Shown here in pieces: positions 54,434 through 63,479 of a DNA stretch of 64,000 bases. Source of the stretch: Kordiimonas laminariae (GTDB lineage: Bacteria > Pseudomonadota > Alphaproteobacteria > Sphingomonadales > Kordiimonadaceae); NCBI RefSeq assembly GCF_023008165.1, contig NZ_JAKQZA010000002.1, positions 248,001 to 312,000 of the forward strand, in the 5' to 3' direction. The notes beneath the pieces are model-generated. The model searched no databases. It had not been told where the DNA came from and saw nothing but the letters and a program-made list of their open reading frames with translations. The first letter of the stretch is position 1. Each line of letters starts with the position of its first letter. The translations under genes and the position numbers were made by a program.

Positions 54434-55075
54434 TCAGGAAAGCTGATGCTGAATAAGGGTAGCGCACACTGCCAACATGATAATGGCAATAAGGGAATCT
54501 AGAATACGCCACGTTATTTTCTTTCGGAACAAAGGGGCAGCCTTCTTTGCACCGTATGCCAAACCATAAAACCAGATGGCCGACGCCGTCCAGGCACCAA
54601 TCATAAAGGCATTCCGAAGCGCATCAGTTTCATATTTAATGCTTACGCCACCAATCAACACCATTGTATCCACGTAAACCCATGGATTCAAAAATGTGAA
54701 AGCAAGTGTGTGCAGGATAGCGATTTTCACACCCTGTCCGGCCGCATCACCAGCAGATGCATCAATATCATCCTGAGTAATAGCTTCTGGCTTTAAGGCA
54801 GACTTAGCGCTTTTTAAAGCAAACCAAAGCAGGAAAACAGCTCCTCCCCACCCTATCCAAGTGGAAAGTGTTTCATTTTCTGCGATGATTTTTCCCGTCC
54901 CGAAAACACCCAGACCAATTAATAAGATATCAGACAAAAAGCATACGGTTGCCACTGGTAGTACATGGCGCTGCCTCAAACCTTGCCTAAGCAAATAGGC
55001 ATTCTGCGGGCCGATAGCGACAATCAACCCAAATGAAATCATAAAGCCTTCTATAAATATCGGCATTGTCATCAC
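54434..55075 (-). CDS. LysE/ArgO family amino-acid exporter
   Basis: A 213-residue membrane protein with six hydrophobic helices. The LysE signature is visible as GLIVAIGPQNAYLLRQGLRQRH (about 16-37) and FTFLNPWVYVDTMVLIGG (about 126-143). Members export lysine, arginine or related basic amino acids; no dedicated regulator (LysG/ArgP) is adjacent. Confidence 0.92.
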   Translation of the reverse strand: MMTMPIFIEGFMISFGLIVAIGPQNAYLLRQGLRQRHVLPVATVCFLSDILLIGLGVFGTGKIIAENETLSTWIGWGGAVFLLWFALKSAKSALKPEAITQDDIDASAGDAAGQGVKIAILHTLAFTFLNPWVYVDTMVLIGGVSIKYETDALRNAFMIGAWTASAIWFYGLAYGAKKAAPLFRKKITWRILDSLIAIIMLAVCATLIQHQLS

Positions 55076-55290
55076 CGCAGTATCCTTATTTCAGAACTTT
55101 CTTCTGCATTATCACACTGTGTTCACATTCAATAGATCAAGCTCCTGATGCAAAGATGAAAAGAACTTAAGTACCTTACTGAAAAACTTAATCGCATATT
55201 TTCTGCTATAGTCGGGTTCGTACTCAAGTGATTGGAGGTCTATAGCCCTTAGGAACGTTAATAGGAAAAATAGCCAACAGGAGAGAGAAT

Positions 55291-55848
55291 ATGAAAGATA
55301 CTTTTGAGAAATTTAGTAGCATAACCGTGGTGCTACACTGGCTTGTCGGTTTATCTATTATTGGGCTAATTGCTGTTGGTATCTATATGGAAGAAAATGA
55401 AGTTTATGCACTTTATGATATCCACAAAGCATTTGGGGTATCGATCTTTGCCTTCATTCTCTACAGGGTTTTCTGGCGTATTAAAAACGGTTGGCCAACA
55501 CCAACTGGTGACTACAGTAAAATCGAACATCTATCAGCAAAAGTGATCCATTATGTGCTCATAATTGGCACCCTGCTTTTCCCTATTTCCGGGATGATCT
55601 ATTCCGGTTTCGGTGGTTACGGCATTGATGTATTTGGCCTTCAGCTTGTAGCAGAAAATCTAGACCCAAATAATGCTGAGGAATTCCTTGCTCACAACAA
55701 AACCATAGCAAGCCTTGGCAAAGAGGTTCACGGCATACTTGGTGATGTCATGATCATTGCGATCCTGCTTCATGTTGCAGGGGCCCTTAAACACCACGTG
55801 ATGGATAAAGACGGCACTTTGAAACGGATGCTGGGCAAAAGTATTTAA
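55291..55848 (+). CDS. Cytochrome b561 family membrane protein
   Basis: A 185-residue protein with four membrane helices and candidate haem-ligand histidines: His16 (VLHWLVG), His45 (DIHKAFG), and in the C-terminal half EVHGILGD and LLHVAGALKHH. The family shuttles electrons from quinol. A gagag ribosome site precedes the ATG, and a strong terminator follows. Partner unknown. Confidence 0.92.
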   Translation: MKDTFEKFSSITVVLHWLVGLSIIGLIAVGIYMEENEVYALYDIHKAFGVSIFAFILYRVFWRIKNGWPTPTGDYSKIEHLSAKVIHYVLIIGTLLFPISGMIYSGFGGYGIDVFGLQLVAENLDPNNAEEFLAHNKTIASLGKEVHGILGDVMIIAILLHVAGALKHHVMDKDGTLKRMLGKSI

Positions 55849-55873
55849 CGAACCTGCAAGCAACAAACACAGC

Positions 55874-55901
55874 AAAGCCTCATTCATTTGATGAGGCTTT
55901 T
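55874..55901. terminator. Bidirectional terminator between cytochrome b561 and hydrolase genes
   Basis: AAAGCCTCAT and ATGAGGCTTT form a perfect 10-bp stem with a 7-base loop. T-rich sequence follows on the plus strand. Confidence 0.85.
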
Positions 55902-55932
55902 GTATATTCAAAACATAACGCTGTAGCTTGGC

Positions 55933-56925
55933 TTAGAAATATTCACGTATCCAGCTATGAATAGCTTCATTTACCTCTTCTGAACGTTCCTGTTGGCTCC
56001 AGTGCCCACATCCCTTCAGATCATGTCTGGTATAGGGCTCACAGAGGTCTTCCATACCATCCGCCAAATTAGGCGGGCACGCGCGGTCCATCTCTGCCGT
56101 GATCATCAGGCATGGCTTTTCCACCTTTGGAAGCTGTCTGCCCACAAGGAACTGTTTCTGCGCTTCCCAATTCTCAGCCATATTACGGTACCAATGGAGA
56201 GGCCCAGTGAAGCCACTTTCTGTGTATGCCTCTATATAATACTCAAGCTCTTTCTCAGGCATCAAAAGCTCACCGCCCCAAGCATCTTCACCCGCTTGTA
56301 GGAGACTAATGAGATCAAGACTTTCCACCTCAAAAGCAAAACTTGTTTTGCCGCCGCCATTGCCGCCCCCTGGCTTACGAAGGAAAAACTTGAACGTTTC
56401 ACGAAGGTCTTTTTCGAGGATCGGCTCACAAGCCCCCTCTTCCTGGAACCGAACAATATACATTTGCTCGCCAAGACGTTCTCTGAAAATAGTGATCGGA
56501 TCGATAGGGAAATGGCGCATAAGAGGCACATTTAACCCTGCACACCCCATAACACGCTCGCCGATATAAAACGGCAATTGCCATAAAACTATGGCACCCC
56601 AGTCGTGGCCAACAAAGATAGCTTTTTCAATACCATAGTGATCCAGTAAACCAGCCAGATCACCACTCAAGTGTTTCATGGTGTAGTTTTCTTTGCCCTG
56701 CGGCTTTGATGACCTTCCGTAACCACGCTGATCAGGCGCGATAACAGGATATCCAACTTCAGAAAAATACTCTAACTGTGCTCGCCAACTATATGCGATT
56801 TCTGGAAAACCGTGGAGAAACACGATAGCTGGTTTATCAGTTTCACTAAAATCAGGGCCAGCGCGGTACACTGGCAGTGTTACACCATTTGTTTCCACAA
56901 ACTCCGGATTAGTGAAATCAACCAC
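55933..56925 (-). CDS. Alpha/beta hydrolase, epoxide-hydrolase-like
   Basis: A 330-residue hydrolase. The oxyanion motif HGFPE (38-42), the nucleophile Asp108 in GHDWGA and the catalytic His in GCGHWSQQE near the end give the Asp-His pattern of epoxide hydrolases and haloalkane dehalogenases. HGFPE favours epoxide hydrolase. The start is a GTG at 56925 with an aaggaag ribosome site. It lies 15 bases downstream of the transporter gene stop. Confidence 0.88.
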   Translation of the reverse strand: MVDFTNPEFVETNGVTLPVYRAGPDFSETDKPAIVFLHGFPEIAYSWRAQLEYFSEVGYPVIAPDQRGYGRSSKPQGKENYTMKHLSGDLAGLLDHYGIEKAIFVGHDWGAIVLWQLPFYIGERVMGCAGLNVPLMRHFPIDPITIFRERLGEQMYIVRFQEEGACEPILEKDLRETFKFFLRKPGGGNGGGKTSFAFEVESLDLISLLQAGEDAWGGELLMPEKELEYYIEAYTESGFTGPLHWYRNMAENWEAQKQFLVGRQLPKVEKPCLMITAEMDRACPPNLADGMEDLCEPYTRHDLKGCGHWSQQERSEEVNEAIHSWIREYF

Positions 56926-56940
56926 GTTAGCTTCCTTTTC

Positions 56941-58314
56941 TTAGTGCCCGCCTCCAAAGATCGCTGTCAGGAACAAGGCAATGATCGCAATCGGCACCAG
57001 ATATTTGAGCGCCCCATACCAAATGCTAAATAGCGCGCCATTTTCCATGGGCAAGGCAACACGCACATCTTCGCGCTTCAAGCCCCATCCCACCATAAGA
57101 GCAAATGCGAGGCCGCCCAGCGGCAACACTACATTGTTTACACCTTCACGGATCAGGTCAAACGGTGTCATACCCTCAAACCCCAGGAATGCGAGGGGAT
57201 GAAATTCTGCCCACGAACTAAAGGATAGTGTTGTTGCAAGGCTCAGAACAAAAGCGCATGCCCCCATCACCCAGGCCGATTTAGCTCTACTCCAACCAGC
57301 TTCTTCTAGGCGCGCAGTAGGTGGCGATAATAGGCTAATTGCGGATGTAATAGCTGCAAATGTCAGCAACAGAAAAAACACAAATGCTAGTATCGCACCG
57401 CCCGGGATACCGGAGAAAGCAAGTGGCAGCGTGATAAACACAAGCCCCGGCCCCGCCGCAGGGTCAATATTCGCAGAGAAAAGAATTGGAAAAATTGCCA
57501 GACCCGCCAGCAGCGCAACCGAGAGGTCCATCAACACAATCCAGAGCGATGCTTTCGGTAGGTTTACATCATCTCCCATATATGAACCGTACAGCATAAT
57601 ACCGCCTACTCCGACGGAGAGGGTGAAGAACGCTTGTCCAACTGCTTCCATCAGGATTTTCGGTGATAGCTGCATCTCGTTAAAGCCAAACAGGAAATTA
57701 AATGCCGCGCCAAAACCAGCCCGCAATACAGCGAAGATCACCAAACCGATAAGCATTACAAACAAAACTGGCATCATCAGCCTGCTGGCACGTTCAAGGC
57801 CTTTACGGATATCAAGAGATACAATAGCCGCCGTTGCTACCAGAAACAGGATGGACCAGAAAATCGGTACACTTGGGTCCGCCTTGAAAGCTTTATCAAG
57901 CGCGATGATTTGGTCTTTTTCCCAGCCTGCAAAGCCACCCTGCAGTGCTTCCCAGCCATAAGCCATCACCTGCCCTGATATCACCGCATAGAAACTAAGC
58001 ACCAATATAGTTGCTACAAGCCCTATCCACGCGGGCAGCGCCCAAGGCAGTTTTGAGCCTGCACTAGTTTGAAGTTTTTTTAGAGATGTTGGGGTACTTG
58101 CTTTACCTAGTCGCCCAAGAAGCATTTCCGCCATGAAAACCGGGGTAGCAATAAAAGCAAGAGTAAGCAGGTAGATAAGAACAAATCCGCCGCCGCCATT
58201 TTTTCCGGCAACATAGGTAAAACTCCAAACGTTCCCAAGCCCAACAGCCGCACCAGCTGTAACCAGAATAAAACCAATTCTGCTTGAGAAAGACGGATGC
58301 TCCCGCTTGCTCAT
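56941..58314 (-). CDS. Sodium-dependent transporter, neurotransmitter:sodium symporter family
   Basis: A 457-residue membrane protein with eleven or twelve helices. The N-terminal SRIGFILVTAGAAVGLGNVWSF and GGGGFVLIYL are the family signature, including the sodium-site helix. Substrates are usually amino acids, not predictable here. It is probably co-transcribed with the hydrolase downstream (15 bases). Confidence 0.93.
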   Translation of the reverse strand: MSKREHPSFSSRIGFILVTAGAAVGLGNVWSFTYVAGKNGGGGFVLIYLLTLAFIATPVFMAEMLLGRLGKASTPTSLKKLQTSAGSKLPWALPAWIGLVATILVLSFYAVISGQVMAYGWEALQGGFAGWEKDQIIALDKAFKADPSVPIFWSILFLVATAAIVSLDIRKGLERASRLMMPVLFVMLIGLVIFAVLRAGFGAAFNFLFGFNEMQLSPKILMEAVGQAFFTLSVGVGGIMLYGSYMGDDVNLPKASLWIVLMDLSVALLAGLAIFPILFSANIDPAAGPGLVFITLPLAFSGIPGGAILAFVFFLLLTFAAITSAISLLSPPTARLEEAGWSRAKSAWVMGACAFVLSLATTLSFSSWAEFHPLAFLGFEGMTPFDLIREGVNNVVLPLGGLAFALMVGWGLKREDVRVALPMENGALFSIWYGALKYLVPIAIIALFLTAIFGGGH

Positions 58315-58463
58315 ACATGCCTCCCCTTAATCCCACACAATGCTTTTACTTGCGCCCAATACTTTATTTTTTCATGCTGTGTAAAAGCTTTGGAAGAAAC
58401 CATAGTTGGGGAAAATAGGGAGCACAACCACCTTGTGTTCACGATGCCTAGGGGAGGCCCGTC

Positions 58464-60113
58464 ATGAAACTTAACAAACTCAAATTGTTAGCAACTATCA
58501 GTGCATTTGCATTTGGTGCCATAACGCTTCAGGCACAAGATAAAACATTACCAGGTGATGAGAACGAGCTACGTGTTAAAAAAGCGGGGCTTGAGTTTCC
58601 ACTTGAAGCTACCGCCCGCACAAAAGAAAACAGCCACGGCCCCTACAAACGATTAGTTATTCGGGGGGCAACCATGGTGGACGGCACTGGCGCACCACCG
58701 ATTGGTCCTGTGGATATTGTAATCGAAGACAACCGCATCACTGGTGTACACACTGTCGGCAACCCCGGCGTTCCTATCAATGAAGCATACCGCCCGGAAA
58801 AAGGGGATTACGAAATTGATGCCCACGGTGCTTATGTGTTGCCCGGTTTTGTAGATAGCCACAGCCATGTGGGGAATGCACTTTGGGGGCTAACCGGCCC
58901 CATGCCTTCAATGGATTATGTATTCAAACTATGGATGGCCCACGGTATTACAACAAGCCGAACAGTCGCCTGTGGCCTAGGTGCTGATTATACACTTCGT
59001 CATAAAAAATGGTCAGATGCGAATGAAATTGTTGCACCGCGTTTGCTTGCATACTGTTCATTCCCAACCCAGTTCTCACAGCCGAAGCAGGCGATTGACT
59101 GGGTGAAAGGTTTTAAAAAGCGCGGCGGTGACGGCATTAAATTCTTTGGTGGTAACCCTGCTGTTCTTGAAACAGCGATCAAAGAAGCGAAGAAACAAAA
59201 CCTTGGCACAGCTTTCCACCACGCACAGGTTTCTGTAACACGCGTGAATGTACTTGATAGCGCCCGTTGGGGTCTTGATAGCATGGAACACTGGTATGGC
59301 CTTCCAGAGGCCTTGTTTACTGACCGTGTGGTGCAGGATTACCCGCTTGATTATAACTACCAGAACGAACAACACCGTTTTGGAGAAGCCGGAAAGTTAT
59401 GGCAGCAAGCGGCAAAACCGGGTAGCAAGAAATGGAATGAAGTGATGGAAGAGCTTTTAGAGCTCGATTTTACTCTCAGCCCTACCTTCACTATCTATGA
59501 AGCCAACAGGGATGTGATGCGTGCCAAAAATGCTGATTGGCACCCTGATTATACCCTTCCCTCAGTCACGCGCTTTTTCACACCAAACCGTATACTGCAC
59601 GGCAGCTATCATTTTGACTGGACCACACAAGATGAGATTAACTGGAAAGAAAATTTCCGCCTGTGGATGCAGTTTGTGAACGACTATAAAAATCGTGGGG
59701 GCCGCGTAACCACGGGCTCAGATAGCGGTTTTATATATAAGCTTTTTGGCTTTGATTATATCCGTGAATTTGAACTACTGCAGGAAGCGGGTTTTCATCC
59801 ACTGGAAGTTATTAAGTCTGCGACCCTAAACGGTGCTGAACTTATTGGACGCGAGAAGGACATCGGCAGTATCGAAGTGAGCAAACTGGCAGACCTTGTG
59901 ATTGTCGAGGAAAACCCTATCCAAAACTTTAAGGTGCTATACGGCACGGGCCATATGCGCCTGAATGATAATACTGGCAAAGTGGAACAAGTAGGCGGTG
60001 TTCGCTGGACCATTAAAGACGGCATTATCTATGACTCCAAGCAGCTTCGGAAAGAAGTACGAGATATGGTAAAAGCCGCAAAAGAAAACGAAGAAAATCA
60101 GGCTCTCCAATAA
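58464..60113 (+). CDS. Secreted metal-dependent amidohydrolase
   Basis: A 549-residue protein with a signal peptide (about residues 1-24, cleavage near LQA-QD). Metal ligands of the amidohydrolase family are HSH (133-135), the carrier-Lys region with GGDGIKFFGG, AFHHAQVS, MEHW and GSDSG. The C-terminal ATLNGAELIGREKDIGSIEVSKLADLVIV block is typical of imidazolonepropionase/dipeptidase-like enzymes. Substrate unknown; a peptide or cyclic amide is possible. A gggag ribosome site precedes the ATG. Probably co-transcribed with the DUF302 gene that follows. Confidence 0.9.
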   Translation: MKLNKLKLLATISAFAFGAITLQAQDKTLPGDENELRVKKAGLEFPLEATARTKENSHGPYKRLVIRGATMVDGTGAPPIGPVDIVIEDNRITGVHTVGNPGVPINEAYRPEKGDYEIDAHGAYVLPGFVDSHSHVGNALWGLTGPMPSMDYVFKLWMAHGITTSRTVACGLGADYTLRHKKWSDANEIVAPRLLAYCSFPTQFSQPKQAIDWVKGFKKRGGDGIKFFGGNPAVLETAIKEAKKQNLGTAFHHAQVSVTRVNVLDSARWGLDSMEHWYGLPEALFTDRVVQDYPLDYNYQNEQHRFGEAGKLWQQAAKPGSKKWNEVMEELLELDFTLSPTFTIYEANRDVMRAKNADWHPDYTLPSVTRFFTPNRILHGSYHFDWTTQDEINWKENFRLWMQFVNDYKNRGGRVTTGSDSGFIYKLFGFDYIREFELLQEAGFHPLEVIKSATLNGAELIGREKDIGSIEVSKLADLVIVEENPIQNFKVLYGTGHMRLNDNTGKVEQVGGVRWTIKDGIIYDSKQLRKEVRDMVKAAKENEENQALQ

Positions 60114-60140
60114 CCTGTCACAAAGAAGTTAGTGAATGTC

Positions 60141-60611
60141 ATGACAAGAATTTTAATACTCACTCTATCTATCTGTGTAGGAATGTTTTTTGGAAGCGCA
60201 CTAAACGCTTCTTCTGCACAGGATAATATTATGGATATCAAAAGCTCACACTCCTTCAGCGATACTGTTGAAAGGCTGGAGAATGCAATTACCTCTCGCG
60301 ATCTGAAGATCATAGCTAAGGTTGAACACAGCAAAGGTGCCGCAGCTGCAGGCCTTGAACTTCGTCCTACTGTGCTTGTTCTATTTGGTCATCCCAAAGC
60401 TGGTACCCCACTTATGCAGCAGGACCAACGTGTTGGGCTGGATCTACCGCTCCGTGTTGTTGTGTGGGAAAACGCTGATGGCGAAACCGTGCTTACATAC
60501 CGAGAGCCGTCATTTGTCAGCGAAGCATGGGAACTTGATCCCACACCACCACAAATTGGTGGCATGACAAAGGCCATTGAAGCCATCACAGCAGAAGCGG
60601 CTAACAATTAA
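60141..60611 (+). CDS. Secreted DUF302 domain protein
   Basis: A 156-residue protein with a signal peptide (about 1-25, ALNASSAQ) and one DUF302 domain: SFSDTVERLENAITSRDLKIIAKVEHS, RPTVLVLFGHPKAGTPLMQQDQRVGLDLPLRVVVWE. Function unknown. A GTG at 60132 three codons upstream is an alternative start with somewhat better ribosome-site spacing. Followed by a terminator. Confidence 0.85.
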   Translation: MTRILILTLSICVGMFFGSALNASSAQDNIMDIKSSHSFSDTVERLENAITSRDLKIIAKVEHSKGAAAAGLELRPTVLVLFGHPKAGTPLMQQDQRVGLDLPLRVVVWENADGETVLTYREPSFVSEAWELDPTPPQIGGMTKAIEAITAEAANN

Positions 60612-60617
60612 GCATAA

Positions 60618-60648
60618 AAAAAAGAGGCTAGTTTCAGCCTCTTTTTTT
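60618..60648. terminator. Bidirectional terminator after the DUF302 gene
   Basis: AAAGAGGCT and AGCCTCTTT form a 9-bp stem with a six-base loop, flanked by A and T runs. It separates the convergent glutathione peroxidase gene. Confidence 0.9.
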
Positions 60649-60664
60649 AGGGTCGAGCTTTAAG

Positions 60665-61144
60665 TTAAAGCAGTGCTTCAATAGCTCCGCGAATGGCTTC
60701 TGGTTTTGCGGTTGGCGCAAAACGCTTCACCACTTCGCCATCCTTGTTCACAAGAAACTTCGTGAAATTCCATTTGATTTTCTGCGTACCTAGGAAGCCT
60801 TTTTTCTCAGCCTTCAAGTGCTCATAAAGCGGCGCAGCATCAGGGCCATTCACATCAATTTTAGCAAACATCGGGAAACTTACACCATAATTGATCTGGC
60901 AAAACTCACCAATTTCATCAGCGGAACCTGGGTCCTGATTAGCGAACTGGTTACACGGGAACCCCAGTATAACCAGCCCTTTGTCTTTCAGGTCTTTGTA
61001 CAGTTTCTCAAGACCTTCAAACTGCGGTGTAAGGCCACATTTTGAAGCTGTGTTCACAATCAACATTACTTTGCCTTTAAATTCAGACAGGTCTTGTTCC
61101 TTGCCTGTAAGGCGATCCATTTTAAAATCATGAACACTTGTCAT
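60665..61144 (-). CDS. Glutathione peroxidase (cysteine type)
   Basis: A 159-residue peroxidase. The peroxidatic Cys is in [12 protein letters not shown], the Gln in [14 protein letters not shown] and the Trp in WNFTKFLV. It uses Cys, not selenocysteine. It reduces peroxides with glutathione or thioredoxin. The ATG at 61144 (ggagcagag site) is used; an upstream extension has no family support. It ends at the shared terminator. Confidence 0.95.
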   Translation of the reverse strand: MTSVHDFKMDRLTGKEQDLSEFKGKVMLIVNTASKCGLTPQFEGLEKLYKDLKDKGLVILGFPCNQFANQDPGSADEIGEFCQINYGVSFPMFAKIDVNGPDAAPLYEHLKAEKKGFLGTQKIKWNFTKFLVNKDGEVVKRFAPTAKPEAIRGAIEALL

Positions 61145-61165
61145 GGTCTCTGCTCCCAAAGCGGT

Positions 61166-61543
61166 TTAGCTGTTTTTATCCAACTTAGCGCTTAAACCGG
61201 CAATGACAAGCTCCAGACGCTTAATTTCCCGCGCGGTAAAAGCCCGGTTCATTTCCATCCAAGACCACTGCTTGAGGGCGATTTGCATCATCATCAGCCC
61301 CACTGAACAGAAACCCCAATAAATATAAGATTCTCCAGCCGTAAAAAAATTATAGATACTCCAGACCATAAAACCGGTAACGATAAGTGTAAGCGGCCAC
61401 ACAAGGAACATCCAGCGACGCAAGCCCCCTTTAAAAGAGGCTGAGATCATATCAGGCAACCCGCCTTCACTGGCAAGCAAGGCATCTATTTCCTTTGTAT
61501 CCTGTTCAAGTGCCGTTTTAATACGGTCATCAATACTGGTCAT
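61166..61543 (-). CDS. Two-helix membrane protein coupled to an ECF sigma factor, putative anti-sigma
   Basis: A 125-residue protein with a charged N-terminal cytoplasmic part, two membrane helices (about 45-65 and 72-90) and a charged C-terminus (REIKRLELVIAGLSAKL). It overlaps the sigma gene stop by one base, and I think it belongs to the DUF6768 group, though I am unsure. Position and shape suggest an anti-sigma or co-regulator, but no zinc-binding anti-sigma (ZAS) motif is present. Confidence 0.65.
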   Translation of the reverse strand: MTSIDDRIKTALEQDTKEIDALLASEGGLPDMISASFKGGLRRWMFLVWPLTLIVTGFMVWSIYNFFTAGESYIYWGFCSVGLMMMQIALKQWSWMEMNRAFTAREIKRLELVIAGLSAKLDKNS

Positions 61544-62073
61544 TATTCTTCTCCTTCTGTTTGCTGTCGTAATCGGGCGCGAGCCGCGTGCAAGCGGGAT
61601 TTTACAGTTCCCGGTTTTGTTTCCATCACTACCGCAATTTCAGCGATACTGAGTTCTTCAAGATAGAAGAGATACACGGTGTGCTTTTCCACGGGTGGTA
61701 ATCCACTGATCAGTGCATTAATCTGCCCAGATGTGGCAGCTTTGCTTTCATTTTCATTATCAACTGCTGCTTCATCAGAAAGCTCCTCATGAGAATTATC
61801 TCGCTTCCTGAGCAAATCAAAAGCCCGCCAGCGAACTGCACGAAAAGCGCGGGCACGAAACATGGAAGTATGCTTTAGTTCAGACAAAGTCCTTGCCAAC
61901 ATTATCCATGCATCCTGCATAGCATCCTGTGCAAGATCAGCATCACCGAGTATCTTAAAAGCAAATCTGAGGAGAGAAGGTTGGTATAATTTATAAAGAA
62001 GCTCGAATGCTTCCTTTGATCCGGCTTGCGCCTTCAATACCAATAATTCTTCTTTTGTGCGTGTACCTGTCAC
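61543..62073 (-). CDS. ECF-type RNA polymerase sigma factor
   Basis: A 176-residue sigma-70 family protein with region 2 (FELLYKLYQPSLLRFAFKILGDADLAQDAMQDAWIMLAR, about 23-61) and region 4 (LPPVEKHTVYLFYLEELSIAEIAVVMETKPGTVKSRLHAARARL, about 125-168). No region 3. It starts at a GTG; upstream the frame closes at a TAA within 15 codons. The start codon and its gagga ribosome site lie inside an unusual RNA-structure region. Target genes unknown. Confidence 0.9.
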   Translation of the reverse strand: MTGTRTKEELLVLKAQAGSKEAFELLYKLYQPSLLRFAFKILGDADLAQDAMQDAWIMLARTLSELKHTSMFRARAFRAVRWRAFDLLRKRDNSHEELSDEAAVDNENESKAATSGQINALISGLPPVEKHTVYLFYLEELSIAEIAVVMETKPGTVKSRLHAARARLRQQTEGEE

Positions 62074-62119
62074 AGGTAAGCTCCTCTTGCTTTACCTTAA
62101 AGACGCACGCACAAAAGAA
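62050..62119 (-). promoter_or_regulatory. Structured leader enclosing the ECF sigma ribosome-binding site
   Basis: On the minus strand TTCTTTTGTGCGTG (62119-62106) is an exact reverse complement of CACGCACAAAAGAA (62063-62050), which covers codons 4-8 of the sigma gene. The 42 bases between hold the ribosome site GAGGAG and the GTG start. Inside, AGGTAAAGC can pair with GCTTACCT (ribosome site in the loop), or alternatively TACCTG with CAGGTA around the start codon. These two are mutually exclusive because they share TTACCT. Confidence 0.6.
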
Positions 62120-62146
62120 AAGGTTCGAAAATATCTTCGATTTTTT

Positions 62147-62503
62147 TTAAGCCTTAGCCCAGGCCTTGATCATATCTTGATCTTTCGGAGCGAAGCCAAG
62201 CTGATATTCACCAGCTTTTTCCCATACTGGGCGTTTGATAATAGCATCATGGGCAACCATGAGCGCTTTTGCTGTATCGGCATCCACATCAGCTTTATCT
62301 GCGTCATTCAGTTTCCGCCATGTCGTGCCACGGGTGTTAAGGAGCGCTTCCCAACCAAGGCTAGCCTCAAAGTTCTCTACCATATCCGCAGTTAAACCAT
62401 CTTTGCGGAAATCGTGAAACGTATGTTCCACACCTTCTTCTTTAAGCCACTTAAGTGCTTTCTTAACTGTGTCGCAGTTTTTAATGCCATAAATAGTAAG
62501 CAT
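62147..62503 (-). CDS. ArsC/Spx family protein, YffB-like
   Basis: A 118-residue thioredoxin-fold protein. It has IKNCDTVKKALKWL at the start with a single Cys10 and FHDFRKDGL. The single Cys fits YffB-type proteins rather than the CxxC of Spx. Some family members bind glutathione or act as reductases; role unknown. It ends 74 bases upstream of the sigma leader and is separated by 9 bases from the CDF transporter gene. Confidence 0.85.
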   Translation of the reverse strand: MLTIYGIKNCDTVKKALKWLKEEGVEHTFHDFRKDGLTADMVENFEASLGWEALLNTRGTTWRKLNDADKADVDADTAKALMVAHDAIIKRPVWEKAGEYQLGFAPKDQDMIKAWAKA

Positions 62504-62512
62504 AAATACCCC

Positions 62513-63403
62513 TTAATTTTCCGCGCTTGAAGGCGGGTCAATATGAATAAGAATTTCAGCCTGAGGATATTGAGAACTTAATGCGAGTTCAACCTGCTCA
62601 GCTATAGAGTGCCCTTCCCTCACCGTAATATTACCATCAACCTCTATATGCATTTGAATAAATAGATCTCGGCCAGATGCACGCGTTTTAAGATGATGCA
62701 TACCTAAGACATTCGGCACCGCTGCAACAATAGCAATGATACGTTCTTCATCCGCCATTCCCATCTCTTTATCCATCAACATATCGATGGCTGGAATTGC
62801 TACATCCCATGCACCATGAAGAATATAAAAAGTAATCAAAGCGGCAAAGATGGCATCCGCATATATATAACCGTATCCAGCCGCGATAGCAGAAGCGATA
62901 ACACCAATATTGAGTAGAAGATCACCCGTATAATGAAGTTGGTCACCAGCAATAGCGATGGAACCCGATTTCTTCACTACATAGGATTGAAATATTACCA
63001 AGCCAAATGATAGCACTACCGCCAATAACGAAACGCCAATAACATAATCAGGTGCTTGATATGCTTTGGGATTCAGGAAATGCTCGACTGCCTCTACCGC
63101 CAATAAAACTGATAGAACCACCATCACCGCCGCCTGAAATAGCCCCGCTAGAGCCTCTGCTTTGCCGTGGCCAAAACGGTGATCATCGTCGGCGGGGATA
63201 AGAGCTGCTTTCACAGCAAAGAGCGTAACAACTGAAGATGCCATATCTAGAAAAGAGTCAGACAATGACCCAAGCATTGCGACAGAGCCTGACATCCACC
63301 ATGCGATTGCTTTGGTAATTACCAGCACCAAAGCAACTGATACAGCGGCCCATGTGGCATAGCGCATTAGCTGGCCTGTATTCTCTCTGTCCATATACTG
63401 CAT
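62513..63403 (-). CDS. Cation diffusion facilitator family transporter
   Basis: A 296-residue protein with six membrane helices and a cytoplasmic C-terminal domain. Metal-site residues are SDSFLDMASS (Asp pair in helix II) and DQLHYTGDLLLN (His/Asp in helix V), the FieF/ZitB pattern. Members export zinc, iron, cobalt or manganese. The C-terminal domain has HHLKTRASGRDLFIQMHIEVDGNITVREGHSIAEQVE. Probably co-transcribed with the YffB-like gene. Confidence 0.93.
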   Translation of the reverse strand: MQYMDRENTGQLMRYATWAAVSVALVLVITKAIAWWMSGSVAMLGSLSDSFLDMASSVVTLFAVKAALIPADDDHRFGHGKAEALAGLFQAAVMVVLSVLLAVEAVEHFLNPKAYQAPDYVIGVSLLAVVLSFGLVIFQSYVVKKSGSIAIAGDQLHYTGDLLLNIGVIASAIAAGYGYIYADAIFAALITFYILHGAWDVAIPAIDMLMDKEMGMADEERIIAIVAAVPNVLGMHHLKTRASGRDLFIQMHIEVDGNITVREGHSIAEQVELALSSQYPQAEILIHIDPPSSAEN

Positions 63404-63416
63404 CCTTTTCTACATA

Positions 63417-63452
63417 ATAAAAAACGCCCTACCATTTTGGTAGAGCGTTTTT
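63417..63452 (-). terminator. Terminator of the ATP synthase b genes
   Basis: On the minus strand AAAACGCTCTACC and GGTAGGGCGTTTT form a 13-bp stem with one mismatch and an AAAAT loop, followed by a T-run, 28 bases after the atpF stop. Confidence 0.8.
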
Positions 63453-63479
63453 AAATCATTACACGATGCCTATAGAAGT

